64,000 nt of DNA from contig KN805382.1 in NCBI GenBank assembly GCA_000818945.1, forward strand, positions 320,070 through 384,069. The letters are read 5' to 3'. The notes under the pieces were generated by a model that ran no database searches, was not told where the DNA came from, and saw nothing but the letters and a program-made list of their open reading frames with translations. Positions 47,041 through 56,515 of the stretch are shown one piece after another. This stretch comes from Schizochytrium sp. CCTCC M209059 (Eukaryota > Sar > Bigyra > Thraustochytrida > Thraustochytriidae). Both the position numbers and the translations under genes were made by a program. Position 1 is the first letter of the stretch, and each line of letters begins with the position of its first letter.

Positions 47041-48060
47041 TTAAGAGCATGCCCTCTGTGCGTCCTTGTACGCGAACGATGTTGTTGCTGCAGCTGCTAC
47101 TGCTGCTGCTGCTGCTGGACGCGAACAACTGATGCACTCTAATGTCCCCTTCCGAGTCGATACCCTTTCCATGCTGGACGACGTGCTAGATTCGGGGAAA
47201 AAGTAGTCATCAAGGTAGCAAAAAAACTGCTGAAAGTACCTTCGACCTGTGGCGTGGTGCTCCTCATGTCGGACAGGCCCTGCCAGCAACCCCTCCGGGA
47301 GCACGCGGTGCAGCATCCACGGACAGTCGAATCCAGCATGGATTTCCGTTAGCATGTACGTAATCACTGCATTATACACCAGGCGTGTGAATGGATGTAA
47401 TCCGAGCACGTTGAGTACGAGAATGTTAGTTCCCACCTGCAAGCTGCCGTCCACGAAAGAGTGTCGCAGCACCTCGGTTGAATAAAGTGCTGCTGCAGAA
47501 TGATGTCGCGCATGGAGTGGCCGCAATGCTTTGATACGATGCATAGCCACGTGTATTGGGAAAAAAACCAAGTCATAGAGAAAAAGGCCAGTAATCACTC
47601 CTAGAGCGACCCTTGCCGCAGACTCCGGACCTTGCATTGGGAGTTGTCGCCGCGGAAAGAACATGTCATAGCTCATTATAAGTCCCAAGTACACCGCTCC
47701 AGAAGTATAAGGTACGCCTGTGTGATAGACAACCTTGCGCTGATTCGGTTTCATAAGGTACGCTTTCCATGACGGCAGATACTTGTCGACCACCGTGAAC
47801 CAGTTGAGCCATGTTGCAAAGCACACCGTCGCCCAGACAGGCTCAAAGGAGTCGTGCTGGAACCACCACCTTGCACGTAGCCACGTCCAGATCTGGGCCA
47901 ACGACGCGTCCAACTTATCTGCGTGGGCCACCCAGACCACCAGCGCGGCCAACGCCACGGCGCGCGTCGCTCTGACCTTTCGGGCGAACCCTGTTGTTTT
48001 GCTCGACGCGTCAAGGCTTTTCTCTTTGTTCTTGTTCTTCTCTTTCCCGCCCAGCTCCAT
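47041..48060 (-). CDS. Fatty acid hydroxylase / sterol desaturase family membrane protein
   Basis: 339 residues from ATG at 48060. It belongs to the di-iron membrane oxygenase family (ERG3, ERG25/SC4MOL, FA2H, alkylglycerol monooxygenase). The His boxes are in order: HVAMH at about 168 (HxxxH), RPLHARHH soon after (HxxHH), and HEEHHATGRRYFQQFF near residue 270 (HxxHH). Hydrophobic segments lie at about 30-45, 75-95, 120-140 and 150-170. The region WATVCFATWLNWFTVVDKYLP is typical of the sterol desaturase branch; the exact substrate cannot be told. The last 45 residues are Ser/Ala-rich low-complexity sequence produced by a (CTG)n-type repeat and probably not functional. The N-terminus is basic and cytosolic. 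Confidence 0.85.
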   Translation of the reverse strand: MELGGKEKNKNKEKSLDASSKTTGFARKVRATRAVALAALVVWVAHADKLDASLAQIWTWLRARWWFQHDSFEPVWATVCFATWLNWFTVVDKYLPSWKAYLMKPNQRKVVYHTGVPYTSGAVYLGLIMSYDMFFPRRQLPMQGPESAARVALGVITGLFLYDLVFFPIHVAMHRIKALRPLHARHHSAAALYSTEVLRHSFVDGSLQVGTNILVLNVLGLHPFTRLVYNAVITYMLTEIHAGFDCPWMLHRVLPEGLLAGPVRHEEHHATGRRYFQQFFCYLDDYFFPESSTSSSMERVSTRKGTLECISCSRPAAAAAVAAAATTSFAYKDAQRACS

Positions 48061-49559
48061 GACGACGTCGAGTTCCTTGCTGCAGACCTGCGAGCGACCG
48101 AGCTTGCGAGCGGCGGGTGAGAGAGAGCAAGAGGGAGAGCGAGCGGGTGAGCGTTACCGCGAAAAGCGACAGGCATTCGCGGTTTGTCTGCGCGCCGCAG
48201 CAGCTTTGCGCCTTGGCGAGAGCGAAAGACACCGGCGTGGTGCGGCGCGGCGCGTTGCAATTTTCGCGGATAACCGCTAGATGGACGCTTGCTGAAGGCT
48301 TTTCTAAAGTTACCTGTTACGGTCTCAGAATAATGCCCATTTACTCTGGCAGTTGCCTAGTATGTTCGTCACCACCCCCCCACAATTGACCATCGCCTTC
48401 GGACCCTTTTCAAAGTAGTCCAGGCCTAGAGCGAAAATCAGGTCACGGTAGGAGAAGTGAATAACTGCAGTGAGCAGACTTTCAGGTGTTGGCGCTAGGA
48501 ATGCACGCAGATGCACGCACGCACCTGCATGCACAAGAGGAGGGGTATGCACGGTGTCGATGCAGTATACCCTTTGAAGTTCAAAGCAGATGGTGTCTTC
48601 AAAGTATGAATCTCAAAGCGTTTGGGTAGGTGGAAAATGGACAGTGAGACCAAAGTGATGAGGCCAGCCCAGCTCCAACGGCAAGTGAGATATTCAGAAT
48701 TATCACGACAGCCAAACCTTGACCCGGACTTTAAAAGAAGTCTGACATCGCAGACGGCGTGGGCAAAAAAGAGTGAGAAGCACTGGCAGCAGGAAGGCCG
48801 ACGACGTCTTGATCTAGAAAAGACTCAAGGTGCAGGCAGACCAATAGCATTGGCGTCGCAACAAAGAAAAAGTCCTCATAAACAACAGACAAACGGAGGA
48901 ATTCCTTGCCATCCTTGCCTCTTCATCTAAAAGCAAGGCACCGCGGATAAGAAAAAACGAAACTTTGCTTTTTGTCCCGCACCAAGAATTTATCGAGGTT
49001 GATTTACCTTGGAAAAATAATAATAGTATTTCATTCAAAGCAACACATTCTTGGTCTGTTGTTCGTCACTGCTTTCTTCTAGATAAAGTCAAGCGCTCAA
49101 AAACTCCTGCCCAAACAGGCTAACTTGCTCAAAGTTGTAGATGCTGTCGCGAGGCTATTCGATTCGAATCATCAAAGTTGCCAGACGGAGACGAGAGATG
49201 CTTATCTACTAGAGCTCCCACGCCGAACGGGAGGCAAACAGGTAAAACACGAAGACACATACACTGAGAACAATTGCACATTGCACAGCTTTGTCACATC
49301 AGCAAGGCTCACATGGAAAAATCGAAAAGGAAGAGAGGAGCGCACTCTTGCCGCAAATAGATTGACGATAGCCATCCACAGTCTGCGAGACCAAATTCAT
49401 TCAAGGATAGGTGGAGAAAATTGCGATCGGGAGACTCTCCACCCCCGTTGACACGGCCCGTAGATCGGCCGCTCGCTACCTTGCTGACGAGCATACGAAG
49501 AAGTGCGCCCCGCGCAGTGCAGACCATCTATATGTTCTACAATGTTTATTTTGATCAAA
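48061..49559. other. 1.5-kb intergenic, no gene supported
   Basis: The first 200 bp probably hold the hydroxylase promoter. Beyond that the DNA has about 45-50% GC. An ATG frame at 48637-48930 (+), 97 residues, is hydrophilic and basic (MDSETKVMRPAQLQRQVRY...) but lacks the G/C third-position bias of confident genes, so I leave it as a weak candidate only. Confidence 0.5.
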
Positions 49560-49778
49560 TCAGCGAGTCAGCGTGTCGACATGCAAGATGACCCGACATG
49601 CTGTTCGCAGGTCCTCATCTGCCCATTGCCGGCGCCATGAACGCGGCGTCTTCGTCTCGGTCATGCCGCGAGCGGCCTCGAGAGCCTCGCTCACAAGCAG
49701 CGCTCGCACACGCAAGGCCACGTCCTCCTCGTGCGGAGCCTCTGCATCCTGCATCACCTTGCTCACGGGACAGCCCAT
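49560..49778 (-). CDS. Small predicted N-myristoylated and palmitoylated protein
   Basis: 72 residues from ATG at 49778. The third positions are almost all G/C, as in real genes here and unlike random open frames. The protein starts MGCPVSKVMQ: Gly2 with Ser6 and Lys7 fits the N-myristoylation consensus, and Cys3 next to it is the usual palmitoylation partner. The rest is one or two charged amphipathic helices (EEDVALRVRALLVSEALEAARG, WADEDLRTACRVILHV). There is no membrane segment. I recognise no family. Such dually acylated small proteins usually sit on the cytosolic face of plasma or endosomal membranes, but the role is unknown. It is divergent from the ARM-like gene at 50131 (352 bp between starts). 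An additional exon cannot be excluded. Confidence 0.55.
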   Translation of the reverse strand: MGCPVSKVMQDAEAPHEEDVALRVRALLVSEALEAARGMTETKTPRSWRRQWADEDLRTACRVILHVDTLTR

Positions 49779-49831
49779 CCTGCCGCGGAGCGCTCCGGGC
49801 GCCGCCGCGGCTCTTCTCCCCCCTCGCGCGC

Positions 49832-49863
<32 letters not shown>

Positions 49864-50130
49864 GCGTGCGCGCGCGCGCCCCAAATTTGCTCTCAATCAC
49901 AGCGCAAGCTCGCTTCTGGTCGGTCATACGAGCCGTTGCAAAGCAAAACGGTGTGTACTCTACTCATTCGGAACGGAGTTTCTCGATTTCTCTTTTATTT
50001 TCTTCCATCGATTGATTGAACGAGTGAACGAAAGAGGATTGAAATTATACACCAAAGACTTGGCTAGCTTCGCCCATACAAATGGCCCGCGTCGGCTGGC
50101 CATGATCTGCGCTCGCCCTGTGCTTTCAGG
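49779..50130. promoter_or_regulatory. Short divergent promoter region
   Basis: 352 bp between the myristoylated-protein ATG (-) and the ARM-like ATG (+), with an alternating purine-pyrimidine (GTGC/GCGC)n run at about 49828-49879 that could form Z-DNA. No gene is supported. Confidence 0.5.
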
Positions 50131-53100
50131 ATGAGCAGGCTAGCGCAGCGACGCCTCGCACGGGCGCCGCGTCGCAAGAATCGAAGGAGACTAAGCTCGG
50201 CAGAAGACCTCGCAGAAACCTCACAAGAACGCATCGAGATCGCCGCGCGCCTTGCGCGAATCAGCGCGCTGCGCGGGCTCGCTAGAATATGTGAAATGTG
50301 CAAGGCCTCGGGAGGCTCGCATTGTGCTCGCGTTGAAAAAGCAGCCTTCGCACTCTTGCGTGCCCTCCTTTGTGCGAGCAATAAGCTCGACGAGACGCTC
50401 GCAAGTGATCATGACGCTGCGCACCGCTTCCACACGACCTTTGAACAATGGTGCAGTGGTCTCGCGGGTCGCGTACAGGACGCGATAGATCGCGTCGATA
50501 TGGCTGCAAAGGCATCGCCGCTCCATCGCTGCGTGCGCGTTGTGGCTATCCGCAAGAACTTAACACAGGCTGCCCTGGAGATGGAAACGCTACTGGCAGA
50601 ATACACTAGCGAATTTCTGCCTTGTCTCGAGACGAACGAACAACGACGCGTAAAGCTAGTCCTTGAGTGCGTGCGTGCGCACTATGCAACCTATGAGGTC
50701 GAGCGGGACATGCGTGTGAGGGACATGCAAGAGGAGAAACTCGCCCTGGCCATTCGTTCCAAACTGCAAGCCCTCCACAAGATCATTCTCATGCATGGCG
50801 AGGAGCTTTGCAAGCAGCATGACGCAGATAGGGCACGCTGCGCCAAGATTGGACATCGCATGGACAGTCTCGGCGTTGACCTTGCTGCGCGCCCAGCTTC
50901 AGTCAAGCTCAAGCCGCTTCCGCACTCACCGCGTCTCCTTGCGCGTTCAACCGCAGACATTGACGCCTTTACACATGCCGAGATGGGCCGCTTACGAAGT
51001 GTGCCGGACGATCCGAGACTTCGATTCTCACACGTCAACAATCATCAATATTTCAAGCAAGAACCAGCCCTTCTCGGACTGACAACTGGTATTCTCATGG
51101 ATGAAGCTGTGGACAGAGAACTCCCCCGACGCAAGGCGCTCGATGATTTCCGTAAAACGACCGACTGGGCACTCGCCGATGAGCACAGACTTGCCCTCGA
51201 GGCCCTTGCCAAAACTTGCTTTTGCAACACGCAAGAGATCGTCCAGGACCTGCAAGCTCTAAATTGTGGCGAGCTTGGGTTTCAGACGCGACATCTCGGC
51301 CACGTTGCTCTGCACACGCGCCCCTCCAAGGGCGTTGTATTCGCATACTTGCACCTCGAAGGATCTCCCGCAAAGTACTTTGTCTCACTCACACACCAAC
51401 GCGAAGATCGCGGAGATGACGACACCAACCAGTCAAACGACGCCTTCGATCCTTGGGATACCGCCGACGACCCCGACGAAGTAAGACAAGCAACCACTGC
51501 CGCCGCGGAACTGCAGCGCATGCGACGCGTCATCCGCTACACACTACACATTGAGCATTATTCACGGCTTCTCAACGAATCGAATGGAAACAGAGTGATT
51601 CGACGACTCAAAGATGTCCGTCCTGGTGACACGATTGCGGTCGATGCTGCTGCAGACCAGTTGAGGACGAATCTTCGTGTCTTCCTCGCACAGGCCAATG
51701 CTCACGGGGTAGCGGACTTACTCGCACGCCATCTAGCTCACCCCAAACTTGTTGCGATTGCCTGCCAGGCGCTCAGCGAGCTCTTGTCCTCGGACGACTT
51801 TGCTGGCTCAGCAGACCCCACCCGCAGAGCCTTTCTTCATGAGGGCGGGGTCAACATGCTTCTCAGCGTGGTCGACATTTATCGAAGTGTCGCAAGCGGA
51901 GACGACGACAATGCAGACGCAGCGGGGGCGGCCCTTCAGACGCTTCACACGCTCGCAAACTGGCGCGAGGACGCCCTTCAGCAAGAACTTTTGATGCACA
52001 AGGCCGTGGCACGCTGCGCGAGCGCGCTATACGACTTAAACGAGCACCCACTCGCTCTTCAGCACGCGTGTGGAGTCATTCGCGTCCTCACCGAATCGGA
52101 GAGTGGCCGCGAAGCCGTGCTCCGGCTTCCGGAGAGCGCTGCATACCTTTGCGAAGCAATGCTCTCATGCCCTGTTAAGCGCGCTTTTGCGACTGCGCAG
52201 AGATTGGCGTGCGAGTGCGTTGCAAATGCAGTTCTGGAAAACGAAGCCAATGCCGCTGCACTCGTCGCGGCTTCCAACGATGTTGGCATACGATTCTTGA
52301 GCGAGGTCATTACGCGCGCTCCAGGAAATGTGTCCGTCTATAGATCTGTGTGCGCTGCGCTAGGGCGCTTGGCGCGCTTCGAGGGTCGCGCACTTCTCCG
52401 TTGCAAGGCGATTGCACTGGAAACCGTCATCCACGCCATGCAACGATTCCTTCACGACGAGCACATCCAAGTGCATGGACTTATGACCCTGGCTTATACC
52501 GTACAGCACGCACGGTACCAGCGGCAATTCATTCTCTGTAAGGCTCAGGGCTTTGATCGCATCGCCGCGGTCTTGGATGAGCCTTCTCTCCGCGAGGCGC
52601 ATTGGCGTGCGGCATATGCACTTTGTGAACTCGTTCGTGGTCGCGGCCCTCGACGTCGATGTTCGCGACATGTCTTGGAGGCCATGTATCACGACGGCAT
52701 CGTGGAGCGCCTTGTCGCTCTTGCATGTCCAGCAGCAGCGCGTTTTGCACCATCAGACGCAATTCAAGGAAAACCTTTCACGTGTGATGCACGCCTCGTC
52801 TTTTGGACATTCCGATTTCTTCGATACCTTGTCCGATCGTGCACGCGAGAACACATCATTCGCCCCATGCTTGACGCAGAGCCGCTTGACAGTTCTTCGT
52901 CTGAAGGGGAGGGTCAAGAATCGGATGACGAGGCAGAGATTCTTGAGGCCGGCGGCGACCCGAGGCAGCGTGACACTGCGACGCAAGAAATACCTGCACC
53001 ACCGCCCGAGCCAGAGGTCTGCACGCGAGGCAAAGAAGAAAGTTTGTCGAGTTTTCTCAAGCGCCAAGCCATTGCAGACGCCAAGGCCAAAGAACTTCAA

Positions 53101-53856
53101 GATGCGTATCTCAAAGCGCTCGAGGAAGCCAAATTGCCACCCGCCGAGCTGCGAGAGGCCTGGCGTACCATGCTCAGCATGCTCGGCCCTAACCGCGAGG
53201 CAGTCTTTGCAAGAGCAGTGAACGCTCTCGCTGCCATCAGCACCAATGCACCGGCCACGCGCGAAGGCATGCATCTTGTCTATGTCTGGCTCCAAGCCGA
53301 GGAAAATGTCCTCGCCGCCTCACCGCCTGAGGTTGCGCGCGCGTTGGCTTTGCGTTTGAGCTTTGCGCTGCACTCCTGTCGACATGAGGTGACAGTAATT
53401 GAGATGCTGGCACAGGCATTCCATCTCGTGCTTGATCTCGTCGCTGAGGCGCTCGCTGAGCGCATGCGCCAACAGCGTGAACATGACGCTCTTGTTGCGC
53501 AAATGGCGCGCGAGCGTGAGGCTCGAGAGCAAGAGGTCTCGTCAGTTTTTGCAGAAATTTACCGCACGCTTGACGGCCGGGGTTCCCTCGACGTCCCGCC
53601 GCCGGACCTCCCGGCGCCGCCGGCCTGGGCTGCCGCTTGCCTCGAGGGGCTCGCTGAGGGCGCCGCGCAGAACCGCCTCGAGACCGCTCGCGTGCGCTTC
53701 GCAGCAATCAGTCCTCCACTCGTGGCCTCGCTCGGGTGCTTGCAGGTGACTGTGCGTCGTCTCTCTGCAGGCGCAGCGCCCGTTTTCACTGGCGTTGCAG
53801 CGGTCGCGGCGCCGACATCAACCTCTCCGGAGCCCTTGCGTTCGGGTTTGCAATGA
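50131..53856 (+). CDS. Large ARM/HEAT-like repeat protein, unknown role
   Basis: 1241 residues from ATG at 50131, no intron needed. Residues 1-50 are strongly basic. Residues 50-520 are mostly helical with no recognised domain. About 530-880 shows repeated helical units of the armadillo type (VADLLARHLAHPKLVAIACQALSELLSS; ALQTLHTLANW; ALQHACGVIRVLTES; VYRSVCAALGRLARFEG; AHWRAAYALCELVRG), spaced roughly 40-45 residues apart. A Ser/Glu/Asp-rich segment (about 915-970) separates this from a C-terminal helical part with a coiled coil (AERMRQQREHDALVAQMAREREAREQEV, about 1110-1140). ARM solenoids bind proteins, often at cilia, junctions or importins. The final 35 codons lie in the first copy of a 159-bp tandem duplication, so the true C-terminus is uncertain. 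Confidence 0.8.
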   Translation: MSRLAQRRLARAPRRKNRRRLSSAEDLAETSQERIEIAARLARISALRGLARICEMCKASGGSHCARVEKAAFALLRALLCASNKLDETLASDHDAAHRFHTTFEQWCSGLAGRVQDAIDRVDMAAKASPLHRCVRVVAIRKNLTQAALEMETLLAEYTSEFLPCLETNEQRRVKLVLECVRAHYATYEVERDMRVRDMQEEKLALAIRSKLQALHKIILMHGEELCKQHDADRARCAKIGHRMDSLGVDLAARPASVKLKPLPHSPRLLARSTADIDAFTHAEMGRLRSVPDDPRLRFSHVNNHQYFKQEPALLGLTTGILMDEAVDRELPRRKALDDFRKTTDWALADEHRLALEALAKTCFCNTQEIVQDLQALNCGELGFQTRHLGHVALHTRPSKGVVFAYLHLEGSPAKYFVSLTHQREDRGDDDTNQSNDAFDPWDTADDPDEVRQATTAAAELQRMRRVIRYTLHIEHYSRLLNESNGNRVIRRLKDVRPGDTIAVDAAADQLRTNLRVFLAQANAHGVADLLARHLAHPKLVAIACQALSELLSSDDFAGSADPTRRAFLHEGGVNMLLSVVDIYRSVASGDDDNADAAGAALQTLHTLANWREDALQQELLMHKAVARCASALYDLNEHPLALQHACGVIRVLTESESGREAVLRLPESAAYLCEAMLSCPVKRAFATAQRLACECVANAVLENEANAAALVAASNDVGIRFLSEVITRAPGNVSVYRSVCAALGRLARFEGRALLRCKAIALETVIHAMQRFLHDEHIQVHGLMTLAYTVQHARYQRQFILCKAQGFDRIAAVLDEPSLREAHWRAAYALCELVRGRGPRRRCSRHVLEAMYHDGIVERLVALACPAAARFAPSDAIQGKPFTCDARLVFWTFRFLRYLVRSCTREHIIRPMLDAEPLDSSSSEGEGQESDDEAEILEAGGDPRQRDTATQEIPAPPPEPEVCTRGKEESLSSFLKRQAIADAKAKELQDAYLKALEEAKLPPAELREAWRTMLSMLGPNREAVFARAVNALAAISTNAPATREGMHLVYVWLQAEENVLAASPPEVARALALRLSFALHSCRHEVTVIEMLAQAFHLVLDLVAEALAERMRQQREHDALVAQMAREREAREQEVSSVFAEIYRTLDGRGSLDVPPPDLPAPPAWAAACLEGLAEGAAQNRLETARVRFAAISPPLVASLGCLQVTVRRLSAGAAPVFTGVAAVAAPTSTSPEPLRSGLQ

Positions 53857-54063
53857 TTTTCTTGAGGCTTCACTACTGCCACTGTCGTCATTTAAGCCAG
53901 AAAAAACGTTGTGCGCCGTCTCTCTGCAAGCGCAGCGCCCGTTTTCACTGGCGTTACAGCGGTCGCGGCGCCGACATCAACCTCTCCGGAGTCCTTGCGT
54001 TCGGGTTTGCAATGATTTTCTTGAGGCCTCACTACTGCCACTGTCGTCATTCACGCCAGAAAG
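53752..54063 (+). repeat. 159-bp tandem duplication, two copies
   Basis: Copy 1 53752-53910 and copy 2 53911 to about 54063. The period is 159 bp, exactly 53 codons. The copies differ at five C/T or G/A transitions plus a small cluster near the 3' end, about 95% identity. Copy 1 contains the stop of the ARM-like gene (TGA ending 53856). The +1-shifted frame (RSARFHWR... GADINLSGALAFGFAMIFLR) stays open through both copies. Confidence 0.95.
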
Positions 54064-54733
54064 ACCTTGACGCCGCAACTTCTTCATGCGCTCAAAGGTC
54101 TTCCAGCTTCACGCGCTTTATTAGAGTCTGTCCAGCTAAGGCCCAGGCCTGCGCATGCACGAGTGTTGCGCGTTTACCAGCCGCCGCACAATTCGTGAAA
54201 AACATCTCGTCGCGTCATTTCTCGGTCATCTTTGTTCGTCGCGCATGGTACGTACGTCACAGCAGGGCGCCTGCACGCGCGCGCCCAACTCCGTATTACG
54301 CTCGACTACCTTTCGCACCACTCGTCCAGCTCTACGCGTTGCCTCTAGGGCACCGGCACGCTTTGCATTCCTCCCTCGATCGAATTCTGTAAAACCTGCA
54401 CATTTTCGCTTGGGCTGGGCTGATGAGAAATGCCAATGGAGAATAGAACCCTTTGTAAATGAACGTCGCTGCGTATTCAAGTGAATCGTTTGGCCCTACA
54501 AGTGGAGTCTTGAATGGGCTCACTCACATCAGTGTCGCAAATGGATGCGGCAAGATCGCATCCATCGAGCAAACAACATACACTGGGCAGAGCGAGCAGG
54601 CGGTCGAGACGGAGCGTCGGCTGCGCTCTCGCTTGCTCGGCCTGTCTGCTGCGGCCTGGACTAGCCCCGTCCTCGTACAGCTTAGTCCAGCCTCGTCTGG
54701 TGCTCTCCGAGCTGGTCCGGAATCAGCTGGTTT

Positions 54734-54801
<68 letters not shown>

Positions 54802-54808
54802 AAGGAGG
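53857..54808. other. Intergenic with second duplicate copy and (CAAG)n leader
   Basis: Holds the rest of the 159-bp duplication, then unremarkable sequence with no supported gene, then the (CAAG)n tract that reaches the MFS ATG. Confidence 0.5.
54736..54801 (+). repeat. (CAAG)n tetranucleotide repeat in MFS gene leader
   Basis: About sixteen perfect copies of CAAG, ending 8 bp before the ATG at 54809. The reading frame through it gives poly-(QASK), but no in-frame upstream start fits a signal or presequence. Confidence 0.95.
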
Positions 54809-56515
54809 ATGGGTCTCGACCTGGGAAGCAGGTTCACGACGCTGACGTTCTGCGTCCTGCTCGACTCAATCTGCGGTCTGCAGTATATTTACGGGACGTT
54901 TTCGGTGCCAATCAAGAACCGCTTCCAGCTGAGTCAAACGGTGATCGACAATGGCGGCCTCGCTCAAAACATAGGTAACAATTTTGGCATCTTTGCCGGC
55001 CCGCTGCTCGACGCCATCGGGCCCAAGCCAGTCATCATTGCGGCTGGTCTTGTCGGCGCCCTGTCATACATGTCCATGTTCCTCATGTATGGGGAGGCGT
55101 GGCCGGTGGCGGAGCATCCGTGGATTTTGTATGTCATTTTGTTTTTCGAGGGTCAGTCGCAGATGCTGGCTGACATGTCCATCGTCGTCACGGTCTCGCG
55201 TCGCTTCCAGGACTCGCGTGGGCTCGCCATTGGGCTCTGTAAGGCATTTCTTGGACTCAGTGGCTCCATAGCAGAGCAAATCCAAGTCACCTTTTTCCCT
55301 CCCGATGTGGGCCACGAGGACGACCCAAAGGAGCTCCCTTTTGTGCTCTTCCTCAGTATCTACTTTATGTGCATCTGCTTCATCGTCGCCGTCTTTGTGC
55401 AAGCTGGCAATCCAGAGGAAGTATTCACGAGCGCGGAGCGTGTCTACCGCCGCATCAGGGCCGTCGAAGTCATCACATCTGCGCTCAAGGTCATGCCTGT
55501 ACTTCTCGCTCTCCTCTTGGGGTCCATCATTTGGAAATACAAGCAGGGCGAGGCTTCATCCTCGCGAACCGTGGAGATTATCTTCTCGGTGTCCATTTTC
55601 ATTTGCTTTGGCGCATTGCTCGCGCTAATTGCGCGCGGCAACGACGGAGGTGCCAAAATTATTGTCGCCAGCGACGAGCGGGAAGGGGAGGCGGGAAACC
55701 GCGAGCTCGATCGCGATGAGGCAAATGTCACTCAGGGTGCAAACGAAGCGAACGGGGGTAATGCGCTGACTGCGCCTCTGCTGGAGAATGCAGAGGAGGA
55801 TGCATTAGATGCCTTGGACGTCGAGGAAACTCACGAAGCGGTTCCTGCCACTGACGTGACGGTATGGACCGCGATGCGGGATCCTGCCTTTTGGTTCCAC
55901 GCAATGGCTTTGCTGGTGGGCTGGGGCGCCGCGCTCACGCTGATTAACAATGTGGGTCAGATCTGCCAAGTGGTTGGTCTCTCGCAGGGCAGCAAGGATC
56001 TCGCGCCGAGTCTCATTTCCATTTTCAATTGCATTGGCCGTCTCGGGGCCGGACTTTCGTCCGACGAGCTCGTGCGCAGAGGCGTTCACCGCCCTGTCGT
56101 CTTTGGAGTCTTGGTGACCTTTTTGGGGTTGGTGACCCTCCTGCTAAGCCTCGCGACGCCAATCACTTTTTATGCTGCGACGGTTCTCGTGGGCCTGACG
56201 TACGGCGCTCTCAACGTATTGAGTCCTGCCATCCTCGGGGATCTCTTTGGCGTCAAGAACATTGGCGCACTCTACTCGGCAACGATGCTGGCTGTAATTG
56301 GCGGTTCTTTTTTCATTGCCAACAAGCTTTTTGCTGTGGTGTACGAGGCTCATGCACAGCGTGATGCTCATGGACGCGAGTTTTGCGTGGGGGCCTCTTG
56401 CATTCAAACGTCCACGCGCGTGACCGCGCTTCTTTGCATCGCCATCGGCACAATCCACGCCGCATTCTTTTACCGACGCTTTGCTGCTGCTCCTCTTTGT
56501 GGAAGCCGACGATGA
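54809..56515 (+). CDS. Nodulin-like major facilitator superfamily transporter
   Basis: 568 residues from ATG at 54809. About twelve hydrophobic segments fall in two halves around a central polar loop (about 285-355, D/E/N/A-rich). The first half opens FTTLTFCVLLDSICGLQYIYGTFS and has the GPLLDAIGPKPVIIAAGL loop and SRRFQDSRGLAIGLCKAFLGLSGSI, characteristic of the nodulin-like/NFD4-type MFS family of plants and protists. The second half has FNCIGRLGAGLSSDELVRRGVHRP (an MFS loop motif) and YGALNVLSPAILGDLFGVKNIGALYS. Characterised relatives transport sugars, amino acids or other small solutes; the substrate here cannot be told. It is convergent with the SLC12 gene. Confidence 0.88.
   Translation: MGLDLGSRFTTLTFCVLLDSICGLQYIYGTFSVPIKNRFQLSQTVIDNGGLAQNIGNNFGIFAGPLLDAIGPKPVIIAAGLVGALSYMSMFLMYGEAWPVAEHPWILYVILFFEGQSQMLADMSIVVTVSRRFQDSRGLAIGLCKAFLGLSGSIAEQIQVTFFPPDVGHEDDPKELPFVLFLSIYFMCICFIVAVFVQAGNPEEVFTSAERVYRRIRAVEVITSALKVMPVLLALLLGSIIWKYKQGEASSSRTVEIIFSVSIFICFGALLALIARGNDGGAKIIVASDEREGEAGNRELDRDEANVTQGANEANGGNALTAPLLENAEEDALDALDVEETHEAVPATDVTVWTAMRDPAFWFHAMALLVGWGAALTLINNVGQICQVVGLSQGSKDLAPSLISIFNCIGRLGAGLSSDELVRRGVHRPVVFGVLVTFLGLVTLLLSLATPITFYAATVLVGLTYGALNVLSPAILGDLFGVKNIGALYSATMLAVIGGSFFIANKLFAVVYEAHAQRDAHGREFCVGASCIQTSTRVTALLCIAIGTIHAAFFYRRFAAAPLCGSRR

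Noticed and set aside
48637..48930. 97-codon hydrophilic basic frame
   Set aside because: Reads plausibly but lacks the codon bias of neighbouring genes; kept only as a weak candidate in the intergenic note.
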